From NCBI RefSeq assembly GCF_019042275.1, contig NZ_JAHQCW010000004.1, positions 62,001-126,000 on the forward strand: a stretch of DNA of 64,000 nucleotides, written 5' to 3'. Position numbers and translations under genes: made by a program. Shown here in pieces: positions 1 to 9,259 of this stretch. The notes under the pieces are model-generated. The model made no database searches, was not told the DNA's origin, and saw nothing but the letters and a program-made list of their open reading frames with translations. Numbering within the stretch: the first letter of the stretch is position 1; each line of letters starts with the position of its first letter. This DNA is from Diplocloster agilis. GTDB taxonomy: Bacteria; Bacillota; Clostridia; Lachnospirales; Lachnospiraceae.

Positions 1-955
1 AATCCTTGTTGATGTTGGGAATCAGGACGGCGATCAGCAGAACCAGCCCCGTCAGCGTCTTTTTTGCGTTGGCGTCCACACCCATCAGGCCCAGCGTATA
101 GATCAGAAAAGCCATGATAAAGGTAGAGATTATCGGCCCGTACATCTTGCCTTTGCCGCCGCTGGTGGAGATTCCTCCCAGAGCGCAGATGGCGATGGCG
201 TTCATCTCGTAGCCCACACCCATGGTGGAGCTTACACCGCCGCCCATTCTCCCGACGAAGAAGATAGAGGCAATCCCGCACATCACGCCCATGATCAGAT
301 AGACGGCCAGTTTGGTTTTCCGCACATTGATACCGGAATATTCCGCAGTTACGGCGTTATTTCCTATAATATAGAGTTTCCGGCCAAATCCGGTCTTCTG
401 AAGAATCACCACAAATACGGCTGCCATCAGCAGGAAAATGATCATGGCCAGCGGGATACCCGCGATCTGGTTCCAGGCCAGCTTCGTATAGAAGTCCGGG
501 AAATTTCTCAGCACATTTACATCCAATATGATCTTTACCACTCCCCGATAGAGCAGGGAATTGGAGATCGTTACAATAACGGAGGGCATTCCCACATAGC
601 CAACCAAAACACCGTTGAACATTCCCAGTAAGACTCCCGTGGCGATTCCTGCCAGGACACAGACCACTGCGGGCACTCCCCGGTCCATCAGCAGTCCGGT
701 TGTCATGGAACAGAAAATCATGTTGGCCGCGCAGGATACATCGATCTCCCCCATCATCATAACCAGCGCCATCCCCAGAACCAGCGGGCAAAGATCCATA
801 CCGGACTGGATAATGGATGTGATCGTCCCGGACGCAAAATACAGATTCGGCCTCGCAAGCATCAGCAATATATTGATCAGGAGCAGCAGATAGATCAAAA
901 TCATTTCCCATTGAACGAGGAAACCTGTGAGCTTCCATTTTTTCTTTTCGTTCAT
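1..955 (-). CDS. Ribose-type ABC transporter permease, partial (3' end beyond window)
   Basis: The reading frame opens with ATG at 955 and runs without a stop to position 1, giving about 318 residues. It is a hydrophobic, multi-pass membrane protein of the RbsC/BPD_transp_2 family that forms the sugar channel of an ABC importer. The family motif is visible as GEIDVS early in the protein and ALGGISTSGGKGKMYG late in it. The start overlaps the stop of the preceding permease by one base (TAATG), which indicates translational coupling. Two different permeases with one RbsA-like ATPase suggest a heteromeric channel. The last residues and any solute-binding protein lie outside the window. Confidence 0.9.
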   Translation of the reverse strand, partial: MNEKKKWKLTGFLVQWEMILIYLLLLINILLMLARPNLYFASGTITSIIQSGMDLCPLVLGMALVMMMGEIDVSCAANMIFCSMTTGLLMDRGVPAVVCVLAGIATGVLLGMFNGVLVGYVGMPSVIVTISNSLLYRGVVKIILDVNVLRNFPDFYTKLAWNQIAGIPLAMIIFLLMAAVFVVILQKTGFGRKLYIIGNNAVTAEYSGINVRKTKLAVYLIMGVMCGIASIFFVGRMGGGVSSTMGVGYEMNAIAICALGGISTSGGKGKMYGPIISTFIMAFLIYTLGLMGVDANAKKTLTGLVLLIAVLIPNINKD

Positions 956-1935
956 TACAGCAGCGCCCCCCTCTCCTTTAAATCTTGTCTTCTGGTGGAG
1001 CGGGCCGTCCAGATATTGATCCCTACGGCTATAATGATAATCGCTCCCTTGATGGCATCCTGCCAGACACTTAATCCGGGAAGCATGCTGATAAAGGACG
1101 TGATGATGCTCATCATCAGAATAGCGATAAATACTCCCCCGACTTTTCCCTGGCCTCCGATGATGCTTACTCCTCCCAGGATGCAGATTGCGATAGCCGT
1201 CATCTCGAAACCGTCTCCGATAGCAAAATTACCCACCGCGAAGTTAGCCACATAGAGCATCCCCGAAAGCCCGCATATCGCTCCGCAGATGGTATAAGAC
1301 ATCAGCATGACGCGGGATTCCCGGATACCCGAAACTTTTGCGGATTCTTTATTGGTTCCTACCGCGTAAATCCTCCGCCCCGGGGTGGTATAGTTCAGGA
1401 ACACCGCCGCCAGAATCAGGATCAGACCGGCGAACCAGATTATATTGTAGATTCCCGCAGTTTTCCCGATGGAAAAGTTCTGAAAGGTCATCTGATACTG
1501 ATGCGGATACCACCAGGCGCCGGAGGAGATGATAAATGCCAGGCCCCGGAATATGTAATTGGTGCCAAGCGTGGCAATCATGGGCGTGACTTTTAGAGTT
1601 CCCACCACAAAACCGTTGAACATGCCGCATACCATCCCGATCAGAACCGCAACGATCAGCCAGAGGAATACCGGCACCTGCGGATGGTTGAATTGAAGCA
1701 GCGAGCACACGCACCCCGACAGGGCCATGATGCAGGCAATGGAGATATCGATCCCTCCGCTGATAATCACGATCATCTCTCCCACAGCCAGAAAGACAAA
1801 CACACAGTTGTTGCGGAGCATATTCATCAGCGATCCCACGGAATACAGATCCGGGGTGATGACCGCCGCCAGAATCATCAGGACGATTAAACCTACGATC
1901 AGGCCGAAATTCTTGTTTCCGGTAATTTTTCTCAT
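955..1935 (-). CDS. Ribose-type ABC transporter permease (RbsC family)
   Basis: This 326-residue membrane protein belongs to the RbsC/BPD_transp_2 permease family. It shows repeated hydrophobic segments, an N-terminal GGIDISI motif near residue 60 and ILGGVSIIGGQGKVGG near residue 250, both typical of monosaccharide importers. Its ATG overlaps the stop of the ATPase gene upstream (ATGA), and its own stop overlaps the next permease start. The three transporter genes are therefore tightly coupled. The substrate cannot be read from the sequence; the upstream polyol dehydrogenase, kinase and aldolase suggest a sugar or sugar alcohol. Confidence 0.92.
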   Translation of the reverse strand: MRKITGNKNFGLIVGLIVLMILAAVITPDLYSVGSLMNMLRNNCVFVFLAVGEMIVIISGGIDISIACIMALSGCVCSLLQFNHPQVPVFLWLIVAVLIGMVCGMFNGFVVGTLKVTPMIATLGTNYIFRGLAFIISSGAWWYPHQYQMTFQNFSIGKTAGIYNIIWFAGLILILAAVFLNYTTPGRRIYAVGTNKESAKVSGIRESRVMLMSYTICGAICGLSGMLYVANFAVGNFAIGDGFEMTAIAICILGGVSIIGGQGKVGGVFIAILMMSIITSFISMLPGLSVWQDAIKGAIIIIAVGINIWTARSTRRQDLKERGALL

Positions 1936-3434
1936 GCGCCCGCCTCCTTCTGTCTCAGGGAAGCCTCCAGGATCATTTCCTGCGTGGCCTCCCCCTTATC
2001 AAACGTCCCGGTCACCCGACCGGCTTTCATCACCACGATACGGTCCGCCATGCCCAGCACTTCCGGCATTTCGGATGAGACCATAATGATCGCGTAGCCT
2101 CCGGACGCCAGTTCGTTCATAATCTCGTAGATCGAGGATTTGGCTCCCACATCGATCCCCTTGGTCGGTTCGTCCAGGATCAGCACTTTCAGGTCGCAGT
2201 TCAGAAGCTTCGCAAAGACCACCTTCTGCTGGTTCCCGCCGGACAGGGAAGAGGGAGGGGCCTGGATGCTTTCCGCCTTCAGCTGAATCTTTTGGCAAAA
2301 ACCCAGCGCCGCTTCTTTTTCCTGCTCCACATTTATGATTCCATATCTTTGAAATTTATCCATTGCGGCCGAGGTCACATTCTGATAGATCGGAAGCTCA
2401 TTGATAAGCCCCTGGATCTGCCGGTCTTCCGGCAGCATGCCGATCCCGAAGCGGAATGCGTCCTTGGGACTCCTGACATGGATCGTTTGTCCGTTCAGCT
2501 TAAGGCTCCCGGTATCCGGGGGCATAATGCCAAAAATACTCTGACAGACTTCGGTCCGTCCGGCCCCCACCAGTCCGGTCAGCGCTACAATCTCACCCTG
2601 TCGGACGTCGAAGGACACATCTTTGAAATATCCTTCCTTGGATATTCCCTCCACCTCAAAGACAACCTGCCCGATCTGCGCGGTTTTCTCCGGATACATC
2701 TGATTCAGTTCCCGTCCTACCATCTTCGAGATCAGGTCGTGATTCGTGATCTGGTCCACATCCCAGCAGCCGATATACTCCGCATCCCGGAATACGGTAA
2801 CCCGGGAGGCCAGCCGGTACATGTCCTCAAACTTATGGGTAATAAAGATAATCGATACTCCCTGGTCCCGCAGATTCTCCGTGATCCGGTAGAGTTCCTC
2901 GCATTCGTGGTTCGTCAAAGACGCGGTCGGCTCGTCCATGATCATGATACGCGCATTCCTGGACAGGGCTTTGGCGATCTCCACCAGCTGCTGTTCTGCC
3001 ACAGAAAGGGCGGACATAGGCTTACGTACATCCAGAGTCGGACTCAGGGGCGCGATCAGTTCTTTTGCCTTCTGATTCATAAGCTTCCAGTTATAGAAGC
3101 CCATCTTATTCTTGATCTCCTGCCCCATAAATATATTTTCCGTAACCGTCAGATCCGGGAATGCGGTCACGTGCTGATAGATCGCCGCTATTCCCATACG
3201 GGCGGATTCCAGCGGGGAACGGAAGGTAACCTGTTCCCCCTCTAACAGCATGGTACCGCTGTCCGGCTGATGCACGCCGGTGATCACTTTGATAAATGTG
3301 GATTTTCCTGCTCCGTTCTCCCCCATCAGGGCATGAATCTCCCCTGGTTTCAGCTGAAAGCTGACCCCTTTCAGCGCCTGTACGCCTCCAAACGTCTTAA
3401 CTACATCTTTCAGCTCCAATATATAGTCACCCAT
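1932..3434 (-). CDS. Sugar ABC transporter ATP-binding protein (RbsA/MglA type)
   Basis: This 500-residue protein carries two ABC ATPase domains in tandem, the RbsA/MglA/XylG architecture. Domain one has Walker A GENGAGKST near residue 38, a signature region LSVAEQQLVEI and Walker B IMIMDEPTASL. Domain two has the degenerate Walker A GLVGAGRTE near residue 287, signature LSGGNQQKV and Walker B LILDEPTKGID. It energises sugar import at the inner face of the membrane with the two permeases downstream. The ATG is preceded by AAAGGAG. The gene lies about 30 bases downstream of the broken dehydrogenase. Confidence 0.95.
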   Translation of the reverse strand: MGDYILELKDVVKTFGGVQALKGVSFQLKPGEIHALMGENGAGKSTFIKVITGVHQPDSGTMLLEGEQVTFRSPLESARMGIAAIYQHVTAFPDLTVTENIFMGQEIKNKMGFYNWKLMNQKAKELIAPLSPTLDVRKPMSALSVAEQQLVEIAKALSRNARIMIMDEPTASLTNHECEELYRITENLRDQGVSIIFITHKFEDMYRLASRVTVFRDAEYIGCWDVDQITNHDLISKMVGRELNQMYPEKTAQIGQVVFEVEGISKEGYFKDVSFDVRQGEIVALTGLVGAGRTEVCQSIFGIMPPDTGSLKLNGQTIHVRSPKDAFRFGIGMLPEDRQIQGLINELPIYQNVTSAAMDKFQRYGIINVEQEKEAALGFCQKIQLKAESIQAPPSSLSGGNQQKVVFAKLLNCDLKVLILDEPTKGIDVGAKSSIYEIMNELASGGYAIIMVSSEMPEVLGMADRIVVMKAGRVTGTFDKGEATQEMILEASLRQKEAGA

Positions 3435-3464
3435 TGGTTAAAGTCTCCTTTCCTCCGCCGTTTT

Positions 3465-4523
3465 CTATGGAATCAGTATTACTTTGGAGGCTTCCTGTGT
3501 TCTGGACATTTCAAACCCCTGGTGATATTGTTCCAACGGCAGTTCGCAGGTGATGATGGATTTGAGATCCAGACGGCCGGCGGCAGCCAGGGCCAGGCTG
3601 TTTCTCCAAGATTCCGCGTTATAACCCATATGTCCGATAATCCGGACATTTTTCAGGGCGAAATCGTCCAGACCGCGGTTATAGGTCTTATCGCTCATTC
3701 CGATTCTGACAATCGCCCCTTCATTTCTTACGATCCGGATCGCCTGTTCCGTGATCATGGGAACGCCGGCGGCATCCACCACTAAGGCCACACCGTTCCC
3801 GCCCGCTATCTTAAGAACGCTTTCCGCCAGATCCGCTTCCTCATCCGATGCCAAAAAATCAGTAGCTCCGAATTTTCTGGCGGTGGCCTCCCGGCTTCTG
3901 CGGTCGGAGGACATACCGACGGCAATCACTTTAGACGCGCCGCCGATATAAGCCTGCTGGATGGACATAAGCCCCAGGGCCCCGACACCGAATACGACGG
4001 CAGTCTCGCCCGACCGGAAACCTGCCTGCTGGATGACGGCGTTGTAACCGTTCGCCGCCGGATCCATCAGGGTAGCTTCCGAAAAGCTTAAGTTGTCCGG
4101 GATGTGGTACAGGCAATTTGGGTACATCTGTAACAGCCGGCCCGGTATCCGCACTTATTTTGTAAATCCTCCGTCCATGGAACAGCCCATGGTCTGCCGG
4201 TGTGCACAGGCCACGAAGTTACCTGCGGCACAGGAGGGGCAGCGCCCGCAGGCGTCTCCCGTATTCTCCGATACCACCCGGTCCCCGATCTTCCAATAGT
4301 CCGAGACATTTTTACCAATTCCTGCTATGACGCCGGCAAATTCGTGTCCCATGATAAACGGGACCTGGCCCATGGGCTCCAGCCGGCCATAGTAAAAATG
4401 CAGATCACTTCCGCAGATTCCGCATGCTTTCACTTCCAGCAGAATATCGTCGTCGCCGATCACCGGTTCCGGTACCTCCCGGAACTCCACCTGTCCTTTT
4501 CCGCACAAAACAACCGCTTTCAT
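3465..4523 (-). pseudogene. Zinc-dependent alcohol/polyol dehydrogenase broken by an in-frame TAA
   Basis: Both halves of a medium-chain zinc dehydrogenase lie in the same frame but are split by a TAA codon at 4157-4155. The N-terminal part has the catalytic zinc pattern CGICGSDLH, GHEFAG and the structural-zinc cysteines CGRCPSCAAGNFVAC. The C-terminal part has the NAD-binding fold (VFGVGALGLMSIQ) and a complete end. The family normally reads DGGFTEYV-like here, so the TAA most simply replaces a tyrosine TAT/TAC by one substitution. The codon after it is GTG with no ribosome binding site. ATG at 4523 follows AAAGGAG. A recent nonsense mutation or a sequencing error would both fit. Confidence 0.85.
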
Positions 4524-4610
4524 TTTACACACTCCTTTCTTAGATACCTCCACCGATGCCGCTCCCGTATCTCAATTCCGATGGGGAGCCGCACCGTCTA
4601 TTTTTCCTTC

Positions 4611-5021
4611 TTAACGGATTACCTCGTTTAGCTCCAGCCGTTCTCCGCTGGGTCCCCGGAAGGTAACGTATTTTACCCCTTTGTCCCAAAGCTCTTTGTC
4701 CTCCACAATCGGACCGTCAAATACGATTCCCTTGGCTAAGAGAACTTCCACGGCCTGTTCTATGTTACCTGCCGCGATGGCGATATGTTCAATCCTGCCT
4801 CTGTCCGGGAGATTTGTCCCGGGCTGGCAGATACATTCCAGAATCAGATTCCCTTTCTGTAAAAATACGATCTCCGTCTTGACGCCTGATTCCGGATCCA
4901 CTACGGTTTTCGCAGTGGGGGCCTCAAATCCCAAGATATCCTGATAGAATTTCTTCGTCTCCTCCATGTCTGTGACCCAGAGGCCGATGTGGGCCAGATC
5001 TTTCCATTCCTTCTCCTGCAT
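4611..5021 (-). CDS. VOC family (glyoxalase/dioxygenase fold) protein
   Basis: This 136-residue protein matches the vicinal-oxygen-chelate fold. It opens with the motif DLAHIGLWVTDMEETKKFYQDILGF and closes with FRGPSGERLELNEV, the two beta-alpha-beta-beta-beta halves expected of one module. Likely metal ligands are the early His, the IEHIAIAA His and the Glu in LELNE. ATG at 5021 is chosen over an upstream start because GGAGGAAGGATTC precedes it. It sits between the two alcohol dehydrogenases of the operon. A role as an isomerase, epimerase or glyoxalase on a sugar intermediate is possible, but the reaction cannot be assigned. Confidence 0.85.
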   Translation of the reverse strand: MQEKEWKDLAHIGLWVTDMEETKKFYQDILGFEAPTAKTVVDPESGVKTEIVFLQKGNLILECICQPGTNLPDRGRIEHIAIAAGNIEQAVEVLLAKGIVFDGPIVEDKELWDKGVKYVTFRGPSGERLELNEVIR

Positions 5022-5109
5022 GAATCCTTCCTCCCATCTGTATTTTTGCTTACTGCACGCAGCTGCGTGCTCCCTGTAATTTACACATAAGATCCCGGTA
5101 ATCCGATGT

Positions 5110-6291
5110 CTAAAAACAGTATTCATACATCGCCTTCAGCGCGGTTTTGTTATACTCATCTTCTATCCCGTTGTCCAGGCAGTCTCTGTAAGCCGCTTCC
5201 ACCAGAAGATCCACCTCCCTGGTCGGTATCTCCCCTTCCCGAAAGGAGGCCGGGACACCGATCCGGTGGTACCACTCCTGCAGGGCTTTCATACCCAGCC
5301 GCGCCTGAAATTCCTCCGGGAACATCCGGATTCCGAATACCTGCCGCGCGAATTTTGCAAATCTTCCGATCAGGCGCTCATCCTTTTTGTCCAGCATGTA
5401 GCGCATCCAACCGGTAGTGACAATGGAGACCGCAGCGCCATGAGGCGTATCATAACGTCCGCTGAGCGGATGGGACAGAATATGACAGGGCACGTAAGTC
5501 TTTCCAAGACCGCAGCGGTAAAATTCATTCCAGGAAATGGATGCAGCCCACATCATGGTGTCCCGCGCCTCCTCATCCTTCGGATTCTCCAGCAGGCATT
5601 CCATACATTCCATTACTGTACGCATCAGGCTCTCGCAATATCCGTCCTGAATCGGCGTCCAGCGCTCCTGCTCCGTAAAGTAAGCCTCCGAAAGATGGGA
5701 TATAATATCCGCGGCGGAGTAGGCCGTATTCCGGATCGGAATGCCGTAGGTCAGCTCCGGGTCCAGGATGGAAGCCCTGGGATAGATCTCCGGTCCGGAC
5801 AGTGCGGATTTTTGTTTTTTCTCCTCATTATTCATGACCGAGATACAGTTCATCTCCGAGCTGGTGGCCGGTATGGTGCAGACCGTAACCAGAGGCAGCG
5901 CATCCGAGAGTTCTCCTTTTCCCTCGTACAGGTCCCAGACATCCCCGTCATAGAGCGCGCCGGCGGCAATGCATTTGCCCTCGTCTATCACACTTCCTCC
6001 GCCCACGGCCAGGATGACGCCGATCCCGTTCTCCAGAACCTTTTGGATTCCTTCCCTGGCATGCGCAACATCGGGATTGGATTTGACCCCCAGGTGCTCC
6101 ACGGTCTGCACTCCCGCCCCGTTTAAGGACTGATGCAGCTGTTCATAGATCCCGATCTGTTCCAGCACCTCTTTGTCGTAGGACAACAGCAGAGCTTTAT
6201 GGCCCCGCATCTTTACCTGTTCGCCTGCCTCATTCACTCTTCCCTTACCGTATATCATCTCTGTAGGAATACAGAAATTAAATGGTCTCAT
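5110..6291 (-). CDS. Iron-containing alcohol dehydrogenase
   Basis: This 393-residue protein belongs to the group III (Fe-dependent) alcohol dehydrogenase family. The NAD(P)-binding loop GGGSVIDEGKCIAAG is present near residue 97. The metal-binding region contains the pair SHLSEAYF and CHILSHPLSGRYDTPHGAA, supplying the usual histidines. It oxidises or reduces small alcohols, aldehydes or ketones in the cytoplasm. The ATG follows GGGAGGGACAGGCC. It lies 14 bases downstream of the zinc polyol dehydrogenase, within the operon. Reduction of an aldehyde released by the aldolase is a reasonable inference. Confidence 0.92.
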   Translation of the reverse strand: MRPFNFCIPTEMIYGKGRVNEAGEQVKMRGHKALLLSYDKEVLEQIGIYEQLHQSLNGAGVQTVEHLGVKSNPDVAHAREGIQKVLENGIGVILAVGGGSVIDEGKCIAAGALYDGDVWDLYEGKGELSDALPLVTVCTIPATSSEMNCISVMNNEEKKQKSALSGPEIYPRASILDPELTYGIPIRNTAYSAADIISHLSEAYFTEQERWTPIQDGYCESLMRTVMECMECLLENPKDEEARDTMMWAASISWNEFYRCGLGKTYVPCHILSHPLSGRYDTPHGAAVSIVTTGWMRYMLDKKDERLIGRFAKFARQVFGIRMFPEEFQARLGMKALQEWYHRIGVPASFREGEIPTREVDLLVEAAYRDCLDNGIEDEYNKTALKAMYEYCF

Positions 6292-6305
6292 GGCCTGTCC
6301 CTCCC

Positions 6306-7349
6306 TTAGAACTCTATGGCTACCTTCACCGCTGTCTGTTTCTCATTTAACGCGCATTCGAAGGCTTTCTGCACTTCCTCAAATTTGAAAGTATGGGACA
6401 CCACCCCGGATACGTCCACCTTGCCGGACGCCACCGCATCCAGTACCAGCGGATAGATCCCGTGATAGCGGAATACGCTCAGGAGATCCACCTCATTGTT
6501 GTTCAGCTGCAGCTGATTAATCGGAACATCCTCATGGACATTGCCCACCAGGACGATCTTTCCGCCCTTCTTCACCAGATCCGGCGTCATCGCGGCGGTA
6601 ACTTTACTGCCCGCCGTCTCAAATACGAAATCCGCGCCTTTCCCGCCGGTAAGCCGCAGGACTTCCTCCATCAGATTCTGTCTGGAGGAATTGATCACCG
6701 CAGTTGCTCCCAGCTCCTTCGCCTTCGCCAGACGGTTGTCATACAGGTCGGCTATGATCACGGCGGAAGCTCCCAGCGCCCGGCAGGCCAGCAGCGTCAT
6801 CAGGCCGATACAGCCGGACCCCAGCACGACCGCAGTCTTGCCAAGAAAGATACCGCTGCGCTTGGCCGCGTGCATACCTACGGCGAACGGCTCGAACATC
6901 GCTCCTTCCAAAGTGGAAACGGAGTCCGGAAGCCGGAACGCCATAAAAGCCGGATAGGATATGTAACGGCTCAGCGCCGCCGTCTGAAACGGCGGGGAAG
7001 CCATGAAAATCATGTTATCGCAGAGGTTATAACGTCCTTCCAGGCAATAGTCACATTTTCCGCAGGGGATACCTGGTTCCACAGCCACACGGTCCCCCTC
7101 TTTCAGATGTTTCACATTTTTCCCCGTCCGGGTGACGACTCCGGCGCATTCATGTCCCAAAATAAAAGGCAGAGGCGGTTCTTTCACAAATCCCCCATAG
7201 GTGGGATCTTCAAAGAAACCCACATCGGAACCGCAGACTCCCACATGTTTGATCTCAATCATAACATCGTCCGGCCCGCACTCCGGCATAGGTACATCCC
7301 TGATCTCAAATTCAAACGCTTTTAACAGATAGGCACTCTGATTCTGCAT
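6306..7349 (-). CDS. Zinc-dependent polyol (sorbitol/xylitol-type) dehydrogenase
   Basis: This 347-residue medium-chain dehydrogenase has the catalytic zinc region VGVCGSDVGFF and GHECAGV, the structural zinc cysteines CGKCDYCLEGRYNLC, and the nucleotide fold VLGSGCIGLMTLLA. The FRYHGIYPLVLDAVASGKVDV segment is typical of sorbitol/xylitol dehydrogenases. It would oxidise a sugar alcohol to a ketose with NAD. ATG at 7349 is preferred because GAAAGGGGG precedes it; the longer frame runs into the previous gene. It is intact, unlike its paralogue at 3465-4523, and may cover the same step. Confidence 0.93.
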   Translation of the reverse strand: MQNQSAYLLKAFEFEIRDVPMPECGPDDVMIEIKHVGVCGSDVGFFEDPTYGGFVKEPPLPFILGHECAGVVTRTGKNVKHLKEGDRVAVEPGIPCGKCDYCLEGRYNLCDNMIFMASPPFQTAALSRYISYPAFMAFRLPDSVSTLEGAMFEPFAVGMHAAKRSGIFLGKTAVVLGSGCIGLMTLLACRALGASAVIIADLYDNRLAKAKELGATAVINSSRQNLMEEVLRLTGGKGADFVFETAGSKVTAAMTPDLVKKGGKIVLVGNVHEDVPINQLQLNNNEVDLLSVFRYHGIYPLVLDAVASGKVDVSGVVSHTFKFEEVQKAFECALNEKQTAVKVAIEF

Positions 7350-7365
7350 AGCAAAAATCCCCCTT

Positions 7366-8307
7366 TCAATCCAGATTATCCGCGATGGCCGCATCGATCA
7401 TCGCGATCTCTTCCGGTGACAATTCCCAATCCATTCCACGGCAGTTTTCCGCCGCTTCTTTTTCATTTCTCACGCCTACAATGGCCGTATGTACATACTC
7501 CTTTTGTATACTCCAGTTCAGCGCCACCTGGGCGACCGGCGCATGGTGGTTCCCCGCCACTATATCCAGAGTTTTCAGGAGCTCCATGATCTGTGTAAAC
7601 ATGGGTTCTTCAAAATACGGATAGAAGGTTCTCCGGGTATCCTCCGGCGGGAAATCCGGCATGGCCCGGATCGCTCCGGTCAGAATCCCGGCTCCCAGAG
7701 ACCCGTAAGTCATGATTCCGATCTCACGCCGCGCGCACCAGTTCATCAGATCGGTTTCCACACGGTTTACCATGGAGAAGGGCGGCTGGATCACCTCCAC
7801 CGGCCCGTACTTTTCCGCTTCCAGGATCTGTGCTTCGGAAAAATTCGATACGCCGATATGGCGGATCTTCCCCTGATCCAGCAGTTTTACCATGGCTCCC
7901 ATAGACTCTCCGATCTCCACCTTCGGGTCCGGCCAATGGATCAGGTAAATATCGATATAGTCCGTGCCCAGATTCTTGAGCGATTCCTCGCACTGACGCA
8001 AGATATTTGCCGCTCTGCCGTCCTTGATATAGCTGCCGTCGGGTCCGGTGTAGAGCGCCGTCTTTGTCGTCAGATACACCTTATCCCGAATGCTTCGGAC
8101 TGCCTCTCCCACTACCCGTTCCGAATGTCCGGCATTATAACCGGGCGCCGTGTCGATCAGGTTGACTCCCTGGGCGGCCATCTCCTGTATCGCCGCGATG
8201 CTGTCCACTTCATTGACCTCGCCCCAGTTGGCGCCGCCAATGGCCCAGGTGCCTGTTGTCAGAACGGATACATCCAATCCAGTTTTTCCGAATTTTTTAT
8301 AACGCAT
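7366..8307 (-). CDS. Aldo/keto reductase
   Basis: This 313-residue protein is an NADPH-dependent aldo/keto reductase with a TIM-barrel fold. Family motifs include NLIDTAPGYNAGHSERVVGEAV, the active-site Asp-Tyr pair in that stretch, IDIYLIHWPDP with its catalytic His, and GVSNFSEAQI. The C-terminal NADP region VGVRNEKEAAENC is complete. ATG at 8307 follows AAGGAGGTTTCAC and overlaps the end of the PfkB kinase gene by 11 bases, so the two are co-translated. It probably interconverts a sugar or aldehyde in the same pathway as the dehydrogenases. Confidence 0.92.
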   Translation of the reverse strand: MRYKKFGKTGLDVSVLTTGTWAIGGANWGEVNEVDSIAAIQEMAAQGVNLIDTAPGYNAGHSERVVGEAVRSIRDKVYLTTKTALYTGPDGSYIKDGRAANILRQCEESLKNLGTDYIDIYLIHWPDPKVEIGESMGAMVKLLDQGKIRHIGVSNFSEAQILEAEKYGPVEVIQPPFSMVNRVETDLMNWCARREIGIMTYGSLGAGILTGAIRAMPDFPPEDTRRTFYPYFEEPMFTQIMELLKTLDIVAGNHHAPVAQVALNWSIQKEYVHTAIVGVRNEKEAAENCRGMDWELSPEEIAMIDAAIADNLD

Positions 8308-9241
8308 GTGAAACCTCCTTCTCCGAATCCAAAACCTCCTGCAGTTGTTCCCGGCTCCGAACACCGGTGGAAGCCCCTATGTGAGCGACCGCGATCGAAG
8401 CTGCCGCATTGGCGTATCGGCAGCAATGATACAGGTCCTGGCCTTCCATCAGACCCGTAATAAATCCTGCCGCAAAATTATCCCCGGCTCCTGTCGTGTC
8501 CACCGCTTCCACCAGGAAAGGCGGCACGATCATGCGGGTATCCCGGTTTCTGGCCAGACAGCCTCTCTTTCCGATCTTGATTATGACATTGGACACCCCG
8601 AAGGAGAGTATCCGCTCCGCCATCCGGTCCGGATCATCTTCACCGGTCAGTCCCCGGGCTTCCTCCTGGTTGGGAAAGAAATAATCGATACAGGGCCAGA
8701 GATCCCGGTAGGTTTCCAGTCTGCATCCCTCGGAATACATCATGTCGGCGCAGACAATGGCTCCGCTTTCCTTGGCCGCCCTTGCCACTGCCAGCGCATT
8801 GTCCACGTCATCAAAGGGCGGGAAGTAGAGGCTGGCCAGCGATACGACCCGCGCCCCCCGGACCTTCTCCGGGTCCACCCGGAAGCTCAGTGATTCCGGG
8901 CGGGCTGCATTGAAAAAGCTGCGCTCCGCATCTTCCCGGATCAAAGGCACCGACAACATGGAGGGGCTGTCCGGATTCGTGACGCTTTTGGAATAATCCA
9001 CGCCGGCCTCATCCAGCACCATACGGATAAAGTCCGCGGTGGGATCTCCCCCAAGGCCGGTGATCAATTCCACCTTTTTCCCCAGCTTGTTCAGCACATA
9101 GGACTCATTCACCGCATCGCCGCCGATCCAGATAGAGGTCTCCTTTACCGGAATCAGCTCTTTGCTGAAATCTATCTGCGCAACTCCGCGAATGCATACA
9201 TCCACGCAGCAGAACCCGACGCATATTACTTTATCTGGCAT
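8297..9241 (-). CDS. PfkB-family carbohydrate kinase
   Basis: This 314-residue cytoplasmic kinase belongs to the ribokinase/PfkB family. The N-terminal substrate-binding glycine pair IGGDAVNES lies near residue 40. The C-terminal DTTGAGDNFAAGF lies near residue 248, with Asp254 as catalytic base. It phosphorylates a sugar, probably a ketose made by the polyol dehydrogenase, before aldol cleavage by the class II aldolase immediately upstream in the operon. The ATG follows GGAGGGAGTAAG. The exact substrate (fructose, tagatose or another ketose) cannot be told from the motifs. Confidence 0.93.
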   Translation of the reverse strand: MPDKVICVGFCCVDVCIRGVAQIDFSKELIPVKETSIWIGGDAVNESYVLNKLGKKVELITGLGGDPTADFIRMVLDEAGVDYSKSVTNPDSPSMLSVPLIREDAERSFFNAARPESLSFRVDPEKVRGARVVSLASLYFPPFDDVDNALAVARAAKESGAIVCADMMYSEGCRLETYRDLWPCIDYFFPNQEEARGLTGEDDPDRMAERILSFGVSNVIIKIGKRGCLARNRDTRMIVPPFLVEAVDTTGAGDNFAAGFITGLMEGQDLYHCCRYANAAASIAVAHIGASTGVRSREQLQEVLDSEKEVSHAL

Positions 9242-9259
9242 CTTACTCCCTCCATCGTT

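Noticed and set aside
2292-3245. Long plus-strand frames opposite the ABC ATPase and other genes
   Set aside because: They are antisense to well-supported genes, lack ribosome binding sites and have no recognisable domains.
4155-4157. The TAA as a recoded codon
   Set aside because: TAA is not used for selenocysteine or pyrrolysine, and no structure suggesting read-through was seen.
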